Source: Kamptonema formosum PCC 6407
GTDB lineage: Bacteria; Cyanobacteriota; Cyanobacteriia; Cyanobacteriales; Microcoleaceae
Direction: 5' to 3'
Assembly (NCBI RefSeq): GCF_000332155.1
Contig: NZ_KB235904.1
Coordinates: 1,758,721-1,822,720 of the forward strand
Length of the DNA: 64,000 nucleotides
In this document: positions 1-8,667 of the stretch, one piece after another
Layout of the letters: each line of letters begins with the position of its first letter
How positions within the stretch are numbered: the first letter of the stretch is position 1
Translations under genes and position numbers: made by a program
Notes under the pieces: model-generated
The model's input: the letters and a program-made list of their open reading frames with translations, nothing else
What the model was told of the DNA's origin: nothing
Database searches by the model: none

Positions 1-2
1 TA

Positions 3-1367
3 TTTTTACTCAAAAAACCTGCCCCATTCGTACAAGCACAGACTCCATCGCCCTCACCAACCCCCGCCAAACCAGCACCCCAAGAAATCCTAGTCAATAA
101 TGAAGTGCGATCGCTTCCCGGATCGTTGGATAATGTACCCATGCTCAACAGCGACAGTCCAGAATGGGTGAAAAAAGAGGGAATTTTGCTTTCCACCTTT
201 CCACCAGAAGGGAAAAAAGTACCCGCAGCTCATCTTAACTTCCCATTTCAGGGACAATTTAACTTATTCGCCCACCACTTCACCCACACTCCCCCCAACT
301 TGCAAACCTTATACATTGGGGCGATTGTACACAATCCCGGCAAGCAACCCGTAACGGTGGAAGTCTTACAGGCAGCGAGTTATCTGATGGAACCAGATGC
401 GCCTTTCAAACAAAAGCCGCCAATAAGTGAGAATCCTCAAGGGGAAGTATATTCTGGTCACGGCATTCGTGCTGTAGATAATATTTTGCGGGGAGTGCGA
501 CAACCCAATTTTCCCGCAAAACTGGTACTTGCTCCTGGGGAAAGCAAGATGCTACTCAATGGTTCAATTCCGGTGCGGGAGTTGCCAAAGCCTATAAATG
601 GTCGTTCTACCTTTATGGCATTGAAAAGTAGCGGTAAAGTTTACGCTGCGACTTTGGCGCTATATGCCAAAAAAAATCCCGATGGTAGCGATCGCGCCCC
701 TACTCTGAAAGAATGGCAAGATTTGTTATACAATGGTAGCTTAGCTTTACCCCGCGATAAAACTCCGACACCGCCCGGAGCCCCTGGCAATCTGATTTAC
801 AGTCGCGTTGCAGGCGTGCAACAAGGTTCGCGATGGCAAGCACAATTAGTAGATAAAAATAGCACTAATCTCACAATTCCCCAACGCGGTAAGGCTTATT
901 CCTACGGAATCGCCACCCTCCGAGGCGGTAGACTCGGTACAGACCAAGTGCAAACAGCAAAACTGCTAGTACGCTATCCAGATACGGCCTACGAAGCACA
1001 CGGTAACTACGGTGTCCACTACGATCTTACTTTTCCCCTGCACAACACCAGCGATCGACAGCAGCAAGTGGCGATCGCACTGGAAACACCTTTAAAAGAA
1101 GATAAGTTAGTAAAAAACGGGTTGCGATTCCGCAAACCTCCCTTAGATTTCCCCTATTTCCGAGGCACAGTCAGGTTGCGTTATAAAGATGATAGGGGTC
1201 AAAATCTGACGCGCTACGTGCATTTGTGGCATCGAGTTGGTCAAGTAGTAGAACCGATGGTCAAGTTGAAATTAGCAACCGGAGAAAAGCGATCGGTACA
1301 GGTAGATTTTATCTATCCTCCTGATTCTACGCCGCCGCAAGTATTGACCGTGAAAACTTTGGAGTAA
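3..1367 (+). CDS. DUF3370 family secreted protein (5' end outside window)
   Basis: The frame is open from the left edge of the window. The first residues read like the end of a signal peptide followed by a Pro/Ser/Thr-rich stretch (PSPSPTPAKPAP), so the real start lies upstream and the GTG at 105 is internal. The rest resembles the cyanobacterial DUF3370 family: an early LPGSLDNVP motif, then ILLSTFPPEGKKVPAAHLNFPFQG, here abbreviated to its recognisable core HLNFPFQG, and GILLSTFPP. These proteins are exported and have no assigned reaction. No transmembrane segment follows the N-terminus, so a periplasmic or surface location is inferred. A hairpin just after the stop probably terminates transcription. 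Confidence 0.8.
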   Translation, partial: FLLKKPAPFVQAQTPSPSPTPAKPAPQEILVNNEVRSLPGSLDNVPMLNSDSPEWVKKEGILLSTFPPEGKKVPAAHLNFPFQGQFNLFAHHFTHTPPNLQTLYIGAIVHNPGKQPVTVEVLQAASYLMEPDAPFKQKPPISENPQGEVYSGHGIRAVDNILRGVRQPNFPAKLVLAPGESKMLLNGSIPVRELPKPINGRSTFMALKSSGKVYAATLALYAKKNPDGSDRAPTLKEWQDLLYNGSLALPRDKTPTPPGAPGNLIYSRVAGVQQGSRWQAQLVDKNSTNLTIPQRGKAYSYGIATLRGGRLGTDQVQTAKLLVRYPDTAYEAHGNYGVHYDLTFPLHNTSDRQQQVAIALETPLKEDKLVKNGLRFRKPPLDFPYFRGTVRLRYKDDRGQNLTRYVHLWHRVGQVVEPMVKLKLATGEKRSVQVDFIYPPDSTPPQVLTVKTLE

Positions 1368-1370
1368 TAT

Positions 1371-1403
1371 TGTTTGTAATAAGGGCTTTAGCCCTTTCAA
1401 ACA
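1371..1403 (+). terminator. Hairpin after the DUF3370 gene
   Basis: A nested inverted repeat lies 4 bases after the stop. The inner arms are AAGGGCT and AGCCCTT around a 2-base centre, and the outer arms are TGTTTG and CAAACA. There is no long T run, so it is either an imperfect intrinsic terminator or a small repeat of the kind common in cyanobacterial intergenic DNA. Confidence 0.45.
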
Positions 1404-1415
1404 TAGCTTAATTGC

Positions 1416-1634
1416 ATGAACTCCGACTCTGATAATTTAGAGGGCAAGAGATGTCAGCTTGTTGCTGAAGTACCTGGCCCTCCCGATACAAACTACAAAT
1501 ACTGCGTCTACAAGTGTAAAGACTGGCGTGGCGGCTTAATAGCTAGACCACTTAAAAAAGAATATGATTGTCCAAAAGAAATAGATTGGTGGGATTCTAA
1601 TGAAATTCCCGGAGCAATACCAGAAAATGAGTAA
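1416..1634 (+). CDS. Small hypothetical protein, 72 aa
   Basis: No family recognised. The product is hydrophilic and acidic, with four cysteines (in CQLVAEV, YCVYKCKD and YDCPKE) and a Trp-rich C-terminal part (DWWDSNE). There is no signal peptide or membrane segment. Its stop overlaps the region where the Sel1-repeat gene begins, so the two may be translationally coupled. The ORF is short but its composition is protein-like and the spacing to its neighbour is tight. Confidence 0.5.
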   Translation: MNSDSDNLEGKRCQLVAEVPGPPDTNYKYCVYKCKDWRGGLIARPLKKEYDCPKEIDWWDSNEIPGAIPENE

Positions 1635-1635
1635 A

Positions 1636-2151
1636 ATGTCTAATTTTGAAACAGGAATAACTGCTTTTGAATCTGGAAACTATTCTGAAGCATTGAAAAT
1701 TTTGCTGCCACTAGCAGAGTCAGGAAATCCTGAAGCCCAGTTTTCCATTGGCTGCATCTACGACCCAATATTTGGCATTCAATCTGATGCAGCTAAAGCG
1801 ATTTTGTGGTACCACCAAGCCGCTGAACAAGGTCATCTTGTTGCACAAAATAATCTGGCAACGCTTTACTTGAGCGATAAAAATGTAGAACAAGCAATTA
1901 AGTGGTATCGCAAAGCAGCAGAACTTGGATTCCCTTTTGCACAGGAGATCCTCGGCGATATTTATTCCCTTGGTTTAGGTCTAGACGATGGCGAAGCCGC
2001 AATTATCAAGGATGAGTTAGCCGCAATAAAATGGTACAAGAAAGCCGCCTTGCAAGGATTCTCTACTGCTAAGCGCAGATTAAGTGAAATGTCTGCTGAA
2101 GATACAAAAATTGATTTAGAAATTGGCAAACTACGATCGCCCCAATCATAA
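1636..2151 (+). CDS. Sel1-like TPR repeat protein
   Basis: The protein is built from Sel1-type (SEL1/TPR-like) helical repeats of about 36 residues. Clear repeat signatures are NPEAQFSIGCIYD, AILWYHQAAEQGH, QAIKWYRKAAELG and AAIKWYKKAALQG. Such solenoids act as protein-protein adaptors; no catalytic domain is present and the partner cannot be inferred. There are candidate ATGs at 1600, 1627 and 1636. I chose 1636 because MSNFETGITAFESGNY matches the usual beginning of these proteins and because the other starts lie inside the upstream small gene. The 1627 ATG overlaps the upstream stop and is also plausible. Confidence 0.8.
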   Translation: MSNFETGITAFESGNYSEALKILLPLAESGNPEAQFSIGCIYDPIFGIQSDAAKAILWYHQAAEQGHLVAQNNLATLYLSDKNVEQAIKWYRKAAELGFPFAQEILGDIYSLGLGLDDGEAAIIKDELAAIKWYKKAALQGFSTAKRRLSEMSAEDTKIDLEIGKLRSPQS

Positions 2152-2220
2152 ATTTACCCAAGATTTTGCAATTAAGCGATCGCTGTGGTTTAATTGACAC
2201 ATCGCTATGCAGGGAAAACT

Positions 2221-3258
2221 ATGGCATCTCCACAACCCCCATCACCCGAAAACAAACCTCTAGGCTTCGATGAATGGATCGGGATCTCAGTTGCGTTCGG
2301 CGCGATCGCAGCCATTTTCTTTTGGTCAACTGGTCAAAATGGCAATCAACTAGACATCTCAACTTCGCCATCTCCCACCCCATCCTCTAGCATACCAGCA
2401 AGGTTGAACCAATCGCAGCCAGTCGAGAACAATCCTAGTCAACCTTTGGCTAGTCCAACTGTCAGTCCCTCTTCATCTCCTGCGAAACCTCAACCGCAAG
2501 CAATTCCCTTAATTCCCCCTGCGGCAAATATCATTCCTCAAGCAGCAATCATTAACTCTGTTCCCTTACCTGCAACTCCCAAACCTCAATCTCCTCCCGT
2601 TAAAACAGCCATAGTTCCTGCTAAAATAAGTCCTGTACCTCAATCTAATTCTACCCAAACTGCTGCGATTAAATTCTCTGATGTTCCTGACAAATATTGG
2701 GCGCGTCCCTTTATTGAAAAACTATCAGAACGCAAAATTATTACTGGTTTTGAGGATGGTACTTTTCGACCAGAACAGCCAGTAACGCGAGCGGAGTTAG
2801 CAGCAATAATTGAAGGCATAGTTACTGACCAAAAAATTGCTCGGAAACCTGTTAACTTTAAGGATGTAAAAGCGGATAATTGGGCTGTTCCTGCCATTGC
2901 CAAATCTGTGCAAGCTGGATTTATGAAAGGATATCCCGGAAATTCTTTCCGTCCCGATCAAAATGTGCCAAAAGTGCAAGTTGTGGCAGCTTTAGCCAGC
3001 GGACTTAACCTGAAACCGCCCACAAAATTAGCTTCAACTTTAAAGAGTTATAAAGATAGTAAGCAGATACCAAGTTGGGCTATTGAACGAGTAGCAGCAG
3101 CAACACAGGCTAACCTAGTTGTTAACTATCCAAATCGAGATTTGCTCAACCCAAATCAACCAGCAACTCGCGCTGATGTAGCTGCTATGGTTTATCAAAC
3201 CTTAGTTAAACTGGGAAAAGCAGAACCCCAATCTTCTGATTATATTGTCCGTCCTTGA
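2221..3258 (+). CDS. SLH-domain protein with N-terminal membrane anchor
   Basis: After a short N-terminus there is one hydrophobic segment (WIGISVAFGAIAAIFF), then about 110 residues rich in Pro/Ser/Gln, then three S-layer homology domains. These start near FSDVPDKYWA, FKDVKADNWA and YKDSKQIPSWA, and each ends with the typical TRAELAAII-like helix. In cyanobacteria SLH domains bind the peptidoglycan-linked cell-wall polymer, so this is probably a membrane-anchored envelope protein facing the periplasm. A TTG at 2194 would extend it by 9 residues; the ATG at 2221 is preferred. The gene is convergent with the beta-propeller gene that follows, with a hairpin-type repeat between them. Confidence 0.85.
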   Translation: MASPQPPSPENKPLGFDEWIGISVAFGAIAAIFFWSTGQNGNQLDISTSPSPTPSSSIPARLNQSQPVENNPSQPLASPTVSPSSSPAKPQPQAIPLIPPAANIIPQAAIINSVPLPATPKPQSPPVKTAIVPAKISPVPQSNSTQTAAIKFSDVPDKYWARPFIEKLSERKIITGFEDGTFRPEQPVTRAELAAIIEGIVTDQKIARKPVNFKDVKADNWAVPAIAKSVQAGFMKGYPGNSFRPDQNVPKVQVVAALASGLNLKPPTKLASTLKSYKDSKQIPSWAIERVAAATQANLVVNYPNRDLLNPNQPATRADVAAMVYQTLVKLGKAEPQSSDYIVRP

Positions 3259-3269
3259 ATAGTCGTCAG

Positions 3270-3334
3270 GTGGACGTTGCTGCTAATAATATCTGCAATT
3301 AAATTGAGATTTAAACAGCAGCGCTTACCCTACG
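3270..3334. repeat. Palindromic intergenic repeat, copy 1
   Basis: This stretch has arms TTGCTGCT and AACAGCAGC around an AT-rich core (ATCTGCAATTAAATTGAG). A recognisably similar block lies at 6301-6363, with the same TTGCTGCTAA start, TCTGCAA core and TTTAAACA.CAGC end. Both copies lie between convergently transcribed genes, so they may serve as bidirectional terminators. Confidence 0.5.
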
Positions 3335-3336
3335 TT

Positions 3337-4812
3337 TCAATCTTGAAATATCATAATACTACCAGAATAGCAAGCAACCCAAACCTGCTTAGTTTCAGGA
3401 TCGTAGGTGATTCCAATCGGGTGCGAATTAACATTAACTTTTTGCAGCACTTTCATATCTTTGGTACGGACTTTACTGACAGTATTAGAAAAGTAATTGA
3501 CAACATAAAGGATTTGACCGTCACTGGAAATCGTCATACTACGAGGCGCTCTACCCGTACCAACTTTATCCACAACTTTACCCATTTTAAGGTCAATTTT
3601 AGCGACAGTTCCCTCACCATTCAAAGTAGAATAAAGATATTTTCCAGCGGGGTCAATGTTCAAATGACGCGGCGAACTGCCAATATTTCTCAGCCTTTCT
3701 ACAGAAAAATCTTTGAGACTTACCTTGGCAATATCGGAGGAACCCATGACAGCAACGTAGGCATTTTTTGACTCTGCATCTACGGCAATACCACGCGGAT
3801 ATGCACCCAGTTTAATCCGCTTTACTTCCTGGTTTTTCTCGGTGTCTACTACGCTTAAATCCCACGTACACCAATTACTAACTAGCAGAAAGCGGTTATC
3901 TGGGGAAACTGCATTAAATTTGGGAACGGAACCAACTTGAATAACTTTTTCGATGTTAAGAGATTCGGTGTTAATACGGTATAAGAAACTTCGATCGTGC
4001 TTTCTTGAAGGAGAACAGCGATCGCTACCTGGATTTTTAAATCCAGAACCGTACATTTGATAATTAGATACATAGGCGTACTTGCCATCAGTAGAAAAAG
4101 CAGCTTCAACCGGAGCACCTCGATAATTGCCTTTGAATTTTGAGAAGCCAAATGCTGATAACTTCACCGTATCGGGAATAGTTTTGACTAAATTGAATTT
4201 GCGATCGTAAACAGAGATTGTGTGGCGGTACATCATGTTTTGGGCAAAAAACAAACCTGCGCCCGAATAAACAACTGATTTAGGCGAAATATTGCCATAA
4301 ATAGTTTTTTTGAGCGTCATCTTGTTTGAAGTCTCTGCTTTTTTCGGAGCATTATCTGTTTTACCATCGATCGCAGGTGGTTTAACATTCTCAGACTTCG
4401 ATGTTTGTTGGGAATATGTCTTAGTTGTGGTTAAAGTTGCCTGAGATTCCTCAGATTTAGATTGTAGCTTTGAGAGAGTACGACGGCCAGCAATTCCGTC
4501 AACTCTTAGACCTTTTTCTTGTTGAAATTTTCTGACAGCAGCGCGAGTTGCAGCGTCGTAAAATCCTGTAGTTTCACCAGCATAGTAGCCTCTCGTTTGC
4601 AAGTTTTTCTGGAGTTCGACAACTTCAGGGCCGCGATCGCCTCTTCTCAGCGCTAGTGCGGGATTTCCCCAACTGAAAAGCGTCAGCAAAATAGTAAAAA
4701 TTACTAAAGGAATAGAAGTTAAACTAAGGGGATTTTTCCAATATTTTGCCGGGTGAAAGTTAGCAGTTTTTTCATGAGTTACAGCTAAATCGAAGTCAGT
4801 CAGTTTATCCAT
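3337..4812 (-). CDS. Peptidoglycan-binding and YVTN beta-propeller protein
   Basis: The order of parts is as follows. A cytoplasmic start of about 30 residues is followed by one hydrophobic signal/anchor segment (LVIFTILLTLFSWGNPALA). Next comes a PG_binding_1 domain (RGDRGPEVVELQKNL ... DAATRAAVRKFQQ ... GIAGRRTLSKL). A low-complexity linker leads to a C-terminal beta-propeller of YVTN type, with repeats such as NAVSPDNRFLLVSNW, IAVDAESKNAYVAV and MTISSDGQILYVVNY. The likely role is a cell-wall-attached periplasmic or surface scaffold. No enzyme signature is visible. Confidence 0.8.
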   Translation of the reverse strand: MDKLTDFDLAVTHEKTANFHPAKYWKNPLSLTSIPLVIFTILLTLFSWGNPALALRRGDRGPEVVELQKNLQTRGYYAGETTGFYDAATRAAVRKFQQEKGLRVDGIAGRRTLSKLQSKSEESQATLTTTKTYSQQTSKSENVKPPAIDGKTDNAPKKAETSNKMTLKKTIYGNISPKSVVYSGAGLFFAQNMMYRHTISVYDRKFNLVKTIPDTVKLSAFGFSKFKGNYRGAPVEAAFSTDGKYAYVSNYQMYGSGFKNPGSDRCSPSRKHDRSFLYRINTESLNIEKVIQVGSVPKFNAVSPDNRFLLVSNWCTWDLSVVDTEKNQEVKRIKLGAYPRGIAVDAESKNAYVAVMGSSDIAKVSLKDFSVERLRNIGSSPRHLNIDPAGKYLYSTLNGEGTVAKIDLKMGKVVDKVGTGRAPRSMTISSDGQILYVVNYFSNTVSKVRTKDMKVLQKVNVNSHPIGITYDPETKQVWVACYSGSIMIFQD

Positions 4813-5343
4813 ATCTATTAAGTTTTATATTGTTATGTTGCTTTTAGTTAAGATGAGTATTTTGTTAATCAAAATATAATTTACCCTAAAAGTGGATGGT
4901 AACAAATAAGCATTAGGACTTAGGTGAAAATGCTTATAGCAGTGCCATCTTATTGAGTGTAAATCCTCAGTAATTAAGAATATCACCGATTGCCAGTCTC
5001 CCTACTTCTGCTGCCACAGTAAGATTACGGACAGAAAAGCCAAGCTTATCCAAATCTTTACAAAAAGCTTAAGTAAATTCTACAGTAACTTTATAATTCA
5101 CCTTTAGGAAGAGTTTAGACTAGGACGGAATAGAAGGAAAATATGCCGCTAGAAGTCACAGTTCTCTACCCTTATGTAGTTGAAATTACTTAGGGGATGC
5201 CAAACAATTACCACTTAGCTTGAGCTTCCTCACTTCCATAGCTTAAGTGCGTAAAAGTATAATCAAAGATAACCGATCGGCTTCAAAGTAGTATAGAAAT
5301 CCCTCTAAAAACTCTTTTCTCAAAAGCATCTACGAGGTAGAAT
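4813..5343. other. Intergenic region without a gene
   Basis: This 530-base gap separates two divergent genes and must carry both promoters. I see no ORF that looks coding; the longest candidate with a decent ribosome site (ATG near 5143) has only 16 codons. A weak inverted repeat (ATAAGCATT / AATGCTTAT) lies near 4906-4937. The PEP-CTERM gene is preceded by a GAGG ribosome-binding site at about 5335. Confidence 0.4.
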
Positions 5344-6116
5344 ATGGCATACTTAGTTAAGCAATTTTTAATTAGCGCATCAGTATTAGTTGGTTTGGGT
5401 GCGATCGCTCCTGCTTCATCTTTAGCTGCATCCATCACTGGTGCTACCATTGGTGGTACAGCAGCTTATTTAACATATTCCTCCAACGGTACTAACACAT
5501 TCACAGTCGCTAATACTCAGGCTAACGTACAAGCAGCCCTAGATGGAGATAGTAGTAGTCCTGGGGGAAACGTAGAGTTATTTTCTAATAGCGAACAATC
5601 TCCAATTTCCCCAGCAAATATATCTCAGAGCTTTAATGCTCTTTACAATTTCTTAGATTATAATCAATACACCAGCTTAAGCGGTCAAATTGGCGGTCAA
5701 GATACGGTATTGCTTCCAATCAACTACTATTCAATACTTTTCTACTTGCCGGTGGCTTTCAGCGTTTTAGCGACCCAAATATTTCTTATGTCAATCAAGA
5801 TGGCGGGACAATTAAAATTGGTTTAGCGGGTCACTACGATGCCCTAGCTTTGTTAGGAATTCCATCAATACCAGGATTGCCCTTACAAGCAAGCGAACTT
5901 GTTAAAGTTATCTATGGCGGTAAAACTGAATATAAATACAGTTTTAATGCCACGCAATCTGGTTTAACAGCTTCAGATGACGGCATTTCTCATAATGGTA
6001 ATTATGAAGTCACTCTAAGCGCCGAACCAGTTCCAGAACCAACAACAATGGTGGGTTTAATTTTGGGTGGAAGTGGCTTACTTGCAGCCAGACGCAAATC
6101 GATGAAAAAAGCATAA
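5344..6116 (+). pseudogene. PEP-CTERM sorting-domain protein, frameshifted
   Basis: The first frame (5344-5826) has a clear signal peptide (FLISASVLVGLGAIAPASSLAA) and runs normally to about residue 120. It then turns into an improbable hydrophobic tail. From about 5700 the +2 frame reads on as YGIASNQLLFNTFLLAGGFQ, then FSDPNISYVNQDGG, and ends with a classical PEP-CTERM anchor (VPEPTTMVG ... LLAARRKS). That anchor is recognised by exosortase for export and attachment to the surface. One missing base, or two extra bases, at about 5695-5710 would restore a single protein of about 257 residues. It is either a true pseudogene or a sequencing error. The function of the exported domain is unknown. 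Confidence 0.75.
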
Positions 6117-6217
6117 CAGCAACCGCTTTCAGCGGTTAGGGGCTAGGGGCTAGGGAAAGAAGGGAAAGGGAATAGAATCAGCGAGTTTGGTGAAACTCAG
6201 AACGTCTTAACCGACTA

Positions 6218-6290
6218 CAGGAGTTGCTACATACATTTTACGTAACGCCTCCCTCTGGGCGGCGTTACGGATATTTTTGCATAACTCCTG
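6218..6290. repeat. Palindromic repeat, GTAACGCC family
   Basis: The outer arms are CAGGAGTTGC and GCATAACTCCTG; the inner arms are ACGTAACGCC and GGCGGCGTTACG around CTCTGG. Relatives lie at 15926-15974 and 52042-52093, all with GTAACGCCGCC facing its complement and a GGATATTTTT-like strand beside it. It resembles a short non-autonomous palindromic element. Confidence 0.55.
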
Positions 6291-6300
6291 TTAGTCTTAA

Positions 6301-6363
6301 GGTAGGTATTGCTGCTAAAAATGTCTGCAAAAAATTGACCTTTAAACAACAGCACCACCTTAC
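6301..6363. repeat. Palindromic intergenic repeat, copy 2
   Basis: This is the second copy of the block at 3270-3334: TTGCTGCTAAAA, TCTGCAAAA, TTTAAACAACAGC, then CCTTAC. It ends 2 bases before the stop of the oligopeptidase gene, again between convergent coding units. A terminator role is plausible but not shown. Confidence 0.45.
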
Positions 6364-6365
6364 TT

Positions 6366-8465
6366 TTAAGCAACAGCTAAACCAGTATGTACCAATAAAG
6401 GTTTAGTGCTCGGTTCCCTTCCTCGGAAAGCCTTAAACACCTCCATCGGATGCAAACTTCCCCCTAATCCTAAGACAGTATCGCGGAAACGAGCCCCCGT
6501 AGATGCGATCGCATCCTCATTTTCCAAACCAGCCTCCTCAAAAGCAGAAAAAGCATCAGCACTCAAAACCTCAGCCCATTTATAACTGTAATATCCCGCC
6601 GCATAACCGCCAGCAAAAATATGTCCGAAGGCGCACAAAAATGAATCTCCAGGCAATGGCGGTAAAACAGTTGTAGTCTTAGCAATGCGGTTGCGAACAT
6701 CCATTACACTTTCCTCGCCTCCTGGCTGATAGCCGTGATGCAATTCAATATCAACCAAGCTAAAATGTAACTGCCGCAACATCCCGCTACCACTCATATA
6801 ATTGCGTGCAGCCAGTAACTTTTGATAATAATGTTCTGGCAAAGTTTCCCCTGTTTCGTAATGCTTAGCCATGCCGAACAGAGTAGCGCGATCGTAACAC
6901 CAATTCTCCATAAATTGACTGGGTAATTCCACTGCATCCCACTCAATATTATTGATGCCGGCCGCCCCCGGATGGTCTACTTTTGTCAACATATGCTGCA
7001 AGCCATGACCGAATTCATGGAACAAAGTTTCAACTTCTATAAAGTTCATTAAACTCGGCTTTCCATCTACAGGAGGAGATTGATTGCAGACCAAATAAGC
7101 CACAGGCAAGCGTGTTTTTTGTCCGTCTACATCCATGATTTTAGCCCGTACAATACACTCATCCATCCAAGCACCACCGCGCTTTTCTGCGGGACGACTG
7201 TAAGGGTCTAAATAGAAATACGCGATCGCATTTCCTTTCTCATCAGCAATCTGGAAATAACGCACGTCCTCATGCCATACTGCCGCCTCACCATCAGCAG
7301 CAGTGACAGTCACGCCAAACAGCCGATTTACTAAAGTAAATAAGCCATCAAGTACCTGGGGTAAAGGAAAATAAGGCCGCAATTCTTCAGCACTAAAAGC
7401 AAACTTTTCTTCCCGCTGACGTTCTGCCCAAAAACTGATATCCCAGTGCTTCAAATCTTGAGCTTCCGGGGAGCCTTTCGTAGCAGCAAAAGCCTTTAAA
7501 TTCTCCAAATCTTTGATAGCAGCATCGTAACTAGCGCCGCGCAATTCTTCCAGCAAAGCCTCTACAGCTTCCACATTAGGAGCCATTTTACTAGCTAAAC
7601 TCAATTCAGCATAACTGCTAAATCCCAGCAAAGCAGCTTTCTCTTTTCGCAATTCTAAAATGCGATCGATTAGCGGCCAATTATTCAACTCGCCGCTAGA
7701 AGCACGACTCATAAAAGCTTTGTAAAGCTTTTCTCGCAAGTCGCGGCGGGTGCTGTGCTGCATGAAAGGGCCATAACTGGGGAAATCTAAAGTGATGCGC
7801 CAAGGGCCATTTTCAGTAGTAGCATCTTCTGCGCCTTCAGCACGAGCAGATTGAGCGGCTAAACTGAGTAAACTAGGAGGTAAACCATCAACTTCATCCT
7901 TATTTGTCAGAGTGAGACTAAAAGCTTTTGTAGCGTCAAGAACGTGGTTAGAAAATTTAGTACCAATTTCGGCTAATTCCATTTGAATAGCATTGAAACG
8001 TTCTTTTTTATCACCTTCTAATCCTACGCCAGACAGCTCTGAATCTCGGATAGAGGATTCTACAATTCGCTTTTGAGCTGAGTCTAAACTTTCCCATTCG
8101 CTGCCGCTATGCAATGCTTTAAAAGCATCATATAAAGGTTTACTTTGGCTAAATTTATTCCAAAACTGGACAACTTGAGGCTGCATAGTTTCGTGAGCAG
8201 TTCGCAATTCTGGGCTATTCTTAACACCAGTTAAGTGTCCAATTACGCCCCAACTCCAGTTTAAACGCTCTACAATGCTCTGTAAGGGTTCTACTAAGCC
8301 ACTCCAAGTCGGTTTAACAGTTGCTTCTAAGCTGCTAAGCTCTTTCTCTAGTTCGGCTAGTATTTGTGTGATTGCAGGGACTACGTGCTCTGCTTTAATG
8401 GTATTGAAGGGAGGTAGTCCTTTGCCAATTAGTAAGGGGTTTTCATTAACGATCGCAGCAGTCAT
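6366..8465 (-). CDS. prlC: Oligopeptidase A (M3 zinc metallopeptidase)
   Basis: The M3 family zinc-binding motif HEFGH is present at His483-Glu484-Phe-Gly-His487. The third zinc ligand glutamate lies in the following helix (NNIEWDAVELPSQFMEN). At 699 residues it has the length of PrlC/OpdA-type enzymes, which degrade oligopeptides and cleaved signal peptides in the cytoplasm. The N-terminus (NPLLIGKGLPPFNTIKAEHV) also fits OpdA. No signal peptide is seen. The start ATG is at the first Met of a conserved N-terminus. The gene stands alone between palindromic repeats. Confidence 0.93.
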   Translation of the reverse strand: MTAAIVNENPLLIGKGLPPFNTIKAEHVVPAITQILAELEKELSSLEATVKPTWSGLVEPLQSIVERLNWSWGVIGHLTGVKNSPELRTAHETMQPQVVQFWNKFSQSKPLYDAFKALHSGSEWESLDSAQKRIVESSIRDSELSGVGLEGDKKERFNAIQMELAEIGTKFSNHVLDATKAFSLTLTNKDEVDGLPPSLLSLAAQSARAEGAEDATTENGPWRITLDFPSYGPFMQHSTRRDLREKLYKAFMSRASSGELNNWPLIDRILELRKEKAALLGFSSYAELSLASKMAPNVEAVEALLEELRGASYDAAIKDLENLKAFAATKGSPEAQDLKHWDISFWAERQREEKFAFSAEELRPYFPLPQVLDGLFTLVNRLFGVTVTAADGEAAVWHEDVRYFQIADEKGNAIAYFYLDPYSRPAEKRGGAWMDECIVRAKIMDVDGQKTRLPVAYLVCNQSPPVDGKPSLMNFIEVETLFHEFGHGLQHMLTKVDHPGAAGINNIEWDAVELPSQFMENWCYDRATLFGMAKHYETGETLPEHYYQKLLAARNYMSGSGMLRQLHFSLVDIELHHGYQPGGEESVMDVRNRIAKTTTVLPPLPGDSFLCAFGHIFAGGYAAGYYSYKWAEVLSADAFSAFEEAGLENEDAIASTGARFRDTVLGLGGSLHPMEVFKAFRGREPSTKPLLVHTGLAVA

Positions 8466-8552
8466 AGGATTTTTCAGACAAGGTTGACTTTTAATCTTGT
8501 AGCACAGTTACCTGTTTAATTACTTGGCGGTTGAAACCGCTACTACACTAAC

Positions 8553-8574
8553 AAAGTCCGCGTAGGCGGACTTT
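8553..8574. repeat. Short hairpin AAAGTCCGC / GCGGACTTT
   Basis: A near-perfect 9-bp palindrome with a 4-base centre lies in the 202-base gap between the glutaminase and oligopeptidase genes, both on the minus strand. A degenerate partner (CAGTCCGCGCAGGCTGACT) follows at about 8617-8635. It looks like a dispersed cyanobacterial hairpin; it could help terminate the glutaminase transcript. Confidence 0.45.
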
Positions 8575-8667
8575 AAGAATCAGAGGAAACCTGCATGAGT
8601 TGGGTTAAAATTCTACAGTCCGCGCAGGCTGACTTGGTTTGTATAGCCGCGAATTCTATTCGCCAGC

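Noticed and set aside
3277..3771. Plus-strand ORF of 164 residues over the beta-propeller gene
   Set aside because: Antisense shadow of a gene with clear domain structure on the minus strand.
5143..5193. 16-codon ORF with a fair ribosome site before the PEP-CTERM gene
   Set aside because: Too short and no leader-peptide features such as runs of one amino acid.
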